Source: an uncultured Pseudoflavonifractor sp. (GTDB taxonomy: Bacteria > Bacillota > Clostridia > Oscillospirales > Oscillospiraceae). From it: a stretch of 10,066 bases of DNA. Shown here piece by piece: positions 6,023 through 10,066 of the stretch. Each line of letters begins with the position of its first letter. Position 1 is the first letter of the stretch. Below the pieces are notes generated by a model. It made no database searches. It was not told the origin of the DNA and was given only the letters and a program-made list of their open reading frames with translations. The stretch is from the NCBI GenBank assembly GCA_904419835.1, contig CAJFTA010000072.1, forward strand, positions 1 to 10,066, given 5' to 3'. The translations under genes were made by a program, and so were the position numbers.

Positions 6023-6051
6023 AGTATACCATATCCCGGCGGACTTGTCAT
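6023..6051 (-). promoter_or_regulatory. Sigma-A promoter of hinT
   Basis: Minus-strand -35 ATGACA (6051-6046) and -10 TATACT (6028-6023) are separated by exactly 17 nt. The -35 overlaps the tetR stop codon. The -10 ends about 32 nt before the hinT start codon, leaving a short leader with the AGGAGG site. hinT can therefore be expressed independently of tetR. Confidence 0.75.
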
Positions 6052-6638
6052 TCCTTTTTCCCAGCCTGACGGGCCAATTCCGGCGCCGCCCGCATCATCG
6101 TCCCGGTCATCCCCTCCAGCAGATCCGCCAGCTCCGCCGGCTCCATGTCGCAGCCATTTCGCACCCACTGGTGGATTGCGCCGCTGCCCCCCATGAACAT
6201 GTACTGGAGCATATACTTCCACTCCGTCTCCGGCACGTCCATCTCCGCCCCCGCAGGCCAGGAATACCGGATGGTCTCCTCAAACACACGACGCTGAAGC
6301 GGGGAATTCATGTCCATAAACTGCCCGTTGTATATCAGCAGCGCGAACATCTCCCGCCGCTCCTTGATGTAGGCCAGCATGGACTCAGTCTCTACTCCAC
6401 CCGTCCGCACATAGTCCACCAGTGCGTCCACCAGCTCGTTGCCCATCTCATAATAGAGGGAAAACACGTCCTGATAATAGGCATAAAAGGTGGAGCGGTT
6501 CAGCTCCGCCGTCTCGCACAGCTCCTTGACCGTAATCTTCTCCACCGGCTTCTCTTCCAGCAGCCCCAGCAGGCTCTCCCGCAGCAGGCGCTTGGTCAGC
6601 CGGGTCCGCTGGTTCTCCCTCCGCTCCTCTTTCTCCAT
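6048..6638 (-). CDS. TetR/AcrR-family transcriptional regulator
   Basis: 196 residues. The N-terminal HTH is clear: TKRLLRESLLGLLEEKPVEK (15-34) then ITVKELCETAELNRSTFYAYY (35-55), where NRSTFYAYY is the recognition helix typical of TetR proteins. The C-terminal part (about 65-196) is all helical and resembles the TetR_C domains of clostridial regulators; its ligand cannot be deduced. The ATG at 6638 has AGGAGG 7 nt upstream; an earlier in-frame ATG at 6716 lacks such a site and sits in an inverted repeat. The gene is divergent from the family 3 glycosidase at 6846, and an inverted repeat in that promoter (6745-6763) is a good operator candidate. It probably represses the glycosidase and itself, responding to a small molecule. 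No terminator separates it from hinT. Confidence 0.88.
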   Translation of the reverse strand: MEKEERRENQRTRLTKRLLRESLLGLLEEKPVEKITVKELCETAELNRSTFYAYYQDVFSLYYEMGNELVDALVDYVRTGGVETESMLAYIKERREMFALLIYNGQFMDMNSPLQRRVFEETIRYSWPAGAEMDVPETEWKYMLQYMFMGGSGAIHQWVRNGCDMEPAELADLLEGMTGTMMRAAPELARQAGKKE

Positions 6639-6701
6639 GGCGCGTCCTCCTGTTTCCCGTCTTTTTTGTCGTTCATGCCGCAATTCCAACACTTTTTCAT
6701 T

Positions 6702-6718
6702 TTGTGTCTTGAACACAA
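6702..6718. promoter_or_regulatory. Inverted repeat upstream of tetR
   Basis: TTGTGT-CTTGA-ACACAA is a perfect 6-bp inverted repeat with a 5-nt spacer, 64 bp upstream of the tetR start codon. It differs from the repeat in the glycosidase promoter, though both contain TGTTsAA on one strand. It may be a second regulator site in the tetR leader. I found no convincing tetR promoter of its own. Confidence 0.35.
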
Positions 6719-6739
6719 CGTTTTTAAAAAATCTAATGA

Positions 6740-6768
6740 TTGAAATACAACACTATGTTGAATACAAT
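6740..6768 (+). promoter_or_regulatory. Sigma-A promoter of the GH3 gene
   Basis: TTGAAA (6740-6745) and TACAAT (6763-6768) are separated by exactly 17 nt and lie in an AT-rich region. The expected start near 6775 gives a leader of about 70 nt before the GH3 start codon. The leader contains an imperfect hairpin (6811-6830, ATTTTGTGCCC against GGGCAAAAT) just before the ribosome binding site. Confidence 0.75.
6745..6763. promoter_or_regulatory. Probable TetR operator in the GH3 promoter
   Basis: ATACAACA-CTA-TGTTGAAT is an inverted repeat (CAACA/TGTTG, plus two more matching pairs after one mismatch). Its 19 bp fill almost exactly the spacer between the -35 and -10 elements of the GH3 promoter, so a bound TetR dimer would exclude RNA polymerase. 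The link to the divergent TetR gene is inferred from position and symmetry. Confidence 0.6.
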
Positions 6769-6845
6769 ACAGCATGGGCACAAAAAAAGCAACTGTCTTT
6801 TTCATTTTTGATTTTGTGCCCGGGCAAAATAAAAGGAGAAGGAGC

Positions 6846-9800
6846 ATGGATATGAAAGAAAAGAACACGGCGTCCCCCCGCCCGGCGGGAAAGCTGCCCG
6901 TTATCCTGGTCAGTGTGCTGCTGGTCATCGCGCTGATTGTCAACGTGGTGTGCATCCAGCTGTACCCCGCCATCAACGCCTTCATGGCAGCCAACCTGAA
7001 CAGCCGCCTCACCGGCGGCAATGTCACCGCCGAGCAGCTCACCCCCGAGGAGGCCAAGGAGGCCAGCCTGCTGATGGCCCAGGAGCTGGAGGCCGAGGGC
7101 CTTGTGCTGCTGGAGAACAAGGACGGCGCGCTCCCCCTGGAGCAGGGCGCCAAGGTCAACCTGTTCGGCTACGCCAGCATCTCCCCCCTCTACGGCGGCA
7201 CCGGCAGCGGCTCCAGCGACACGTCCTCCAACGTGGACCTGATCCAGGGCCTGACCAATGCCGGCTTTACCGTCAACGAGGAGCTGGCCGACTTCTACCG
7301 CAACTCCGGCGTCAGCCGTCCCGAGCAGGGCGGTTACACCGGCTCCAACTTCACCCCCGCTGAGGTGCCCGCCTCCCAGTACACCGACGAGGTGCTCCAG
7401 CAGGCCCGGGACTTCTCCGACGTGGCCGTGGTCATGCTCTCCCGTATCGGCGGCGAGGGCGGCGACCTACCCGCCGACATGTACGAGGCCGGGTACAGCG
7501 ACACCGACGACGGCCGCAGCTACCTCTCCCTCACCCAGGACGAGGAGGACCTGCTGGAGCTGGTCAAGTCCCAGGGCTATGAGACCGTGGTGGTGCTCAT
7601 CAACTCCTCCCACGCCATGGAACTGGGCTTCCTGGAGGATAAGGGCATCGACGCCGCCCTGTGGATCGGCGGCCCCGGCAGCACGGGCATGAACGCCGTG
7701 GGCGAGGCCCTGTCCGGCGTGGTAAACCCCTCCGGCCGCCTCACAGACACCTACGCCTATGACATCTCCTCCTCCCCCGCCTACTGGAACGCAGGCGACT
7801 TTACATACAGCAACCTGGAGCGCAACTACGTGGAGTACGCCGAGGGCATCTACGTGGGCTACCGCTTCTACGAGACCCGCTGGATCGACAACGAGACCGG
7901 CGAGTGCGATGAGGAGGCCTACCAGGCCGCCGTCCAGTATCCCTTCGGCTACGGCCTGAGCTACACCACCTTTACCCAGGAGATTGAGGACTACTCCGAC
8001 GCCGACGGCGCCATCTCCATGACCGTGAAGGTGACCAACACCGGCAGCGTCCCCGGCAAGGACGTGGTCCAGGTCTACTACACCGCCCCCTACACCGTGG
8101 GCGGGATTGAAAAGGCCCACGTGGTGCTGGCCGGCTTCGACAAGACCGAGCTGCTCCAGCCCGGCGACAGCCAGTCGGTCACCATCTCCTTTACTGCCGA
8201 GGACATGGCCTCCTACGACTACCAGACCAACGGCTGCTATGTGCTGGAGTCCGGCACCTATCAGATTAAGCTGATGAGCAATGCCCACGAGGTCATTGAC
8301 CAGCGGGAGTACACTGTGGCCTCCACCACTGTCTATGACGAAAATAATCCCCGCTCCACCGACATGACCGCCGCCGTCAACCGCTTTGACGACGTGACCA
8401 GCGGCCAGATTACCCAGTACGTCTCCCGGGCCGACTGGGAGGGCACCCTGCCCGCCGCCCGCACCGACGGCAAGACCGCCTCCGACGAGGTTGTCGCCGC
8501 CTTTACCAGCCCACCGGTATATGAGAGCAACCCGGACGACCAGCCCATCACCTTTGCCAACCATGGCCTCACCCTGGAGGATCTGTCCGGCAAGGATTAC
8601 GACGACCCCATGTGGGAGCAGCTCCTGGAGCAGCTGAGCGTGGAGGACATGACCAACATGATCTCCAACGGCGGCTGGTCCACCCCCGAGGTCACCAGTG
8701 TGGGCAAGCCCGCTACCAACGACCTGGACGGCCCTGCCGGCATCAACAGCCTGGTGAGCAGCCTGCGGGGCGTGTCCTTCCCCAGCCAGGTGGTCATCGG
8801 CTCCACCTGGAACCGGGCATTGGTGGAGGAATTCGGCCGCACCTTCGGCGCGGAGGCCGTGGCCAACCACGTGGTGGGTCTCTACGCCCCCGGCGCCAAC
8901 ATCCACCGCACCCCCCTCTCCGGCCGTAACTTCGAGTACTACTCCGAGGACAGCCTCCTCTCCGGCAAGCTGGCTGCCGCCACCATCCGGGGCGCCGCCA
9001 GCCAGGGCGTCTACTGCTATATCAAGCACTTCGCCGTCAACGACCAGGAGAGCAACCGGCTCTCCATCTCCGTGTGGACCAACGAGCAGGCCATGCGGGA
9101 GATCTACCTCCGTGCCTTTGAGATTGCCGTCAAGGAGGGCGGCACCACCGCCATCATGAGCAGCTACAACTACCTGGGCACCGTCTGGGCCGGCGCCAGC
9201 CCCGCCCTGCTCACCGGCGTGCTCCGGGACGAGTGGGGTTTCCGGGGTACGGTGGTCACCGACTCCGCCATGGGCAATACCTCCTGGATGGACGTAAATC
9301 TGGCCATCCGGGCCGGCGGAGACATGATGCTCTGCCTCATGGGCGTCACCCTGGACAGCTCCAGCAACACCGCCCAGCAGGCCATGCGCACTGCCTGCCA
9401 CAACATTCTTTACACCCAGGCAAACAGCGCCGCAGTATCTGCCGCCGCCGACACCTCCCCCTACTGGCTGGTTCTCCTGGTGGTGCTGGACACCGCCGTC
9501 CTCTCCGCCGCCCTCTTCGTGTTCCTCAACCGCAGCAAGTGGAAGGACAGCGTGAAGGTTCCTGCCAGAGCGGCCATTGTGGTGGTCATCGCCCTGGTGC
9601 TGGCCCTCATCTTCTGGGCCGCCTTCTTCCGCACCGGCGGTGTGGCCGCGGCCGAAGGGGACCAGCAGTCCCCCGCTCCCACCGCCTCTGAGACCGTCCA
9701 GCCTACTGAGCCCGCGCAGCCCGGCAGCGACGCCTACCTCACCCTCACCGGCACCGGCGACGGCTGGCTGGTCTGCAACGTGGTCCTCATGAGCGACAAC

Positions 9801-10066
9801 ACCTTCACCGTCGCCTTCGACTACAACGCCGAGAACTCCGGCATCCAGACCGACTCCGGCACCTGGGCCCTCAACGATGACGGCTCCATCTCCCTCACCG
9901 GCGACACCCGCTCCTTCACTGCAACCACAACCGACGGCGCCAACTACACCATGGACGTGGAGAATCTCCAGACCGGCATCATCTGCACCGTCTCCGGCGC
10001 CCTCGGCGGCGGCTCTTCCGCCCCCAGCGACGGCTCCTACCTCACCCTCACCGGCACCGGCGACGG
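6846..10066 (+). CDS. Membrane-anchored, circularly permuted family 3 glycoside hydrolase, 3' end outside window
   Basis: At least 1073 codons, open to the window edge. Order: a short cytoplasmic start; membrane helix (about 18-37); GH3 C-terminal-type domain (about 70-310) with LSRIGGEGGD, E204 being the likely acid/base; PFGYGLSYT (366-374); fibronectin III-like domain (about 392-470); GH3 catalytic barrel (about 585-860) with NDLDGPAG (625-632), KHFAVNDQE (K727, H728) and VVTDSAMG, D806 the likely nucleophile. Usual GH3 enzymes have the barrel first, so this one is circularly permuted, as in some clostridial beta-glucosidases. Two more helices (about 874-894, 910-928) flank a basic loop, so the catalytic and tail parts should both face outside. 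A T/P/E linker leads to a repeated C-terminal module. AGGAG precedes the ATG at 6846 by 7 nt; ATG 6852 is equally well placed behind GGAG. Substrate (beta-glucoside, xyloside or other) is not deducible. Probably controlled by the divergent TetR. Confidence 0.9.
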   Translation, partial: MDMKEKNTASPRPAGKLPVILVSVLLVIALIVNVVCIQLYPAINAFMAANLNSRLTGGNVTAEQLTPEEAKEASLLMAQELEAEGLVLLENKDGALPLEQGAKVNLFGYASISPLYGGTGSGSSDTSSNVDLIQGLTNAGFTVNEELADFYRNSGVSRPEQGGYTGSNFTPAEVPASQYTDEVLQQARDFSDVAVVMLSRIGGEGGDLPADMYEAGYSDTDDGRSYLSLTQDEEDLLELVKSQGYETVVVLINSSHAMELGFLEDKGIDAALWIGGPGSTGMNAVGEALSGVVNPSGRLTDTYAYDISSSPAYWNAGDFTYSNLERNYVEYAEGIYVGYRFYETRWIDNETGECDEEAYQAAVQYPFGYGLSYTTFTQEIEDYSDADGAISMTVKVTNTGSVPGKDVVQVYYTAPYTVGGIEKAHVVLAGFDKTELLQPGDSQSVTISFTAEDMASYDYQTNGCYVLESGTYQIKLMSNAHEVIDQREYTVASTTVYDENNPRSTDMTAAVNRFDDVTSGQITQYVSRADWEGTLPAARTDGKTASDEVVAAFTSPPVYESNPDDQPITFANHGLTLEDLSGKDYDDPMWEQLLEQLSVEDMTNMISNGGWSTPEVTSVGKPATNDLDGPAGINSLVSSLRGVSFPSQVVIGSTWNRALVEEFGRTFGAEAVANHVVGLYAPGANIHRTPLSGRNFEYYSEDSLLSGKLAAATIRGAASQGVYCYIKHFAVNDQESNRLSISVWTNEQAMREIYLRAFEIAVKEGGTTAIMSSYNYLGTVWAGASPALLTGVLRDEWGFRGTVVTDSAMGNTSWMDVNLAIRAGGDMMLCLMGVTLDSSSNTAQQAMRTACHNILYTQANSAAVSAAADTSPYWLVLLVVLDTAVLSAALFVFLNRSKWKDSVKVPARAAIVVVIALVLALIFWAAFFRTGGVAAAEGDQQSPAPTASETVQPTEPAQPGSDAYLTLTGTGDGWLVCNVVLMSDNTFTVAFDYNAENSGIQTDSGTWALNDDGSISLTGDTRSFTATTTDGANYTMDVENLQTGIICTVSGALGGGSSAPSDGSYLTLTGTGD
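9735..10066 (+). repeat. Tandem repeat of a C-terminal module in the GH3 protein
   Basis: A 29-bp sequence encoding YLTLTGTGDG occurs identically at 9735-9763 and 10038-10066, exactly 303 bp (101 codons) apart and in frame. The first copy opens an extracellular module of about 100 residues rich in T, S, D and G (TFTVAFDYN, GTWALNDDGSISLTG), with a predicted beta-sandwich look. The second copy is cut by the window edge. The linker before it is GGGSSAPSDG. The number of modules cannot be known here. Confidence 0.8.

Noticed and set aside
6639..6716. Longer N-terminus for the TetR protein (start at 6716)
   Set aside because: The extra 26 residues are not TetR-like, the upstream ATG lacks a ribosome binding site and sits beside an inverted repeat, while ATG 6638 has AGGAGG at 7 nt.
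5586..6743. A 385-codon plus-strand frame spanning hinT and tetR
   Set aside because: It covers two minus-strand genes, their promoter and the hairpin insert, and has no coherent protein features.
7467..9401. A 644-codon open frame on the minus strand opposite the GH3 gene
   Set aside because: Its peptide is a low-complexity G/V/A/H/L product with no recognisable motif. It mirrors the GH3 codons, whose GC-rich third positions remove stops on the other strand. The plus-strand reading has full GH3 motifs.

Overview
The window looks like a chromosomal stretch from a high-G+C anaerobic Firmicute, most likely a gut clostridium of the Oscillospiraceae type (Flavonifractor / Lawsonibacter / Oscillibacter-like). 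This is inferred from the mixture of Firmicutes genes (PerR with a reverse rubrerythrin, RNase M5, ComEC/HolA), strong AGGAGG ribosome binding sites and GC-rich third codon positions. No species assignment is possible from sequence reading alone.

Layout. Everything from 1 to 6638 is on the minus strand. Read in transcription order, tetR (6638-6048) and hinT (5990-5652) come first and end at a strong intrinsic terminator (5319-5285). Next is a small XRE regulator (5167-4949) overlapping comEC (4956-2650), followed at about 25-nt spacing by holA (2624-1581) and rnmV (1556-942). Finally comes a perR-rubrerythrin pair (786-382 and 351 to beyond position 1). On the plus strand, divergent from tetR, a large membrane-anchored, circularly permuted family 3 glycoside hydrolase begins at 6846 and runs off the end of the window.

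How the genes work together. perR plus reverse rubrerythrin is an oxidative-stress module. The XRE-comEC-holA-rnmV group combines DNA uptake, the replication clamp loader and 5S rRNA maturation under a small regulator whose base composition differs from its neighbours. TetR and the glycosidase form a divergent regulator/target pair: an inverted repeat exactly fills the spacer between the -35 and -10 elements of the glycosidase promoter.

The most unusual stretch is 5340-5732, between hinT and its terminator. It holds two extra copies of the 3' end of hinT (81 bp and 18 bp), both still encoding the same C-terminus and stop codon in frame, with only synonymous differences apart from one Met-to-Val at the edge of the short copy. 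They are separated by two short inserts made almost entirely of perfect hairpins, one of which can fold into a three-way junction. I read this as repeated insertion or recombination at the 3' end of hinT by small non-coding elements, a hypothesis that needs genome comparison. I found no CRISPR array, tRNA, rRNA, transposase or integrase gene.
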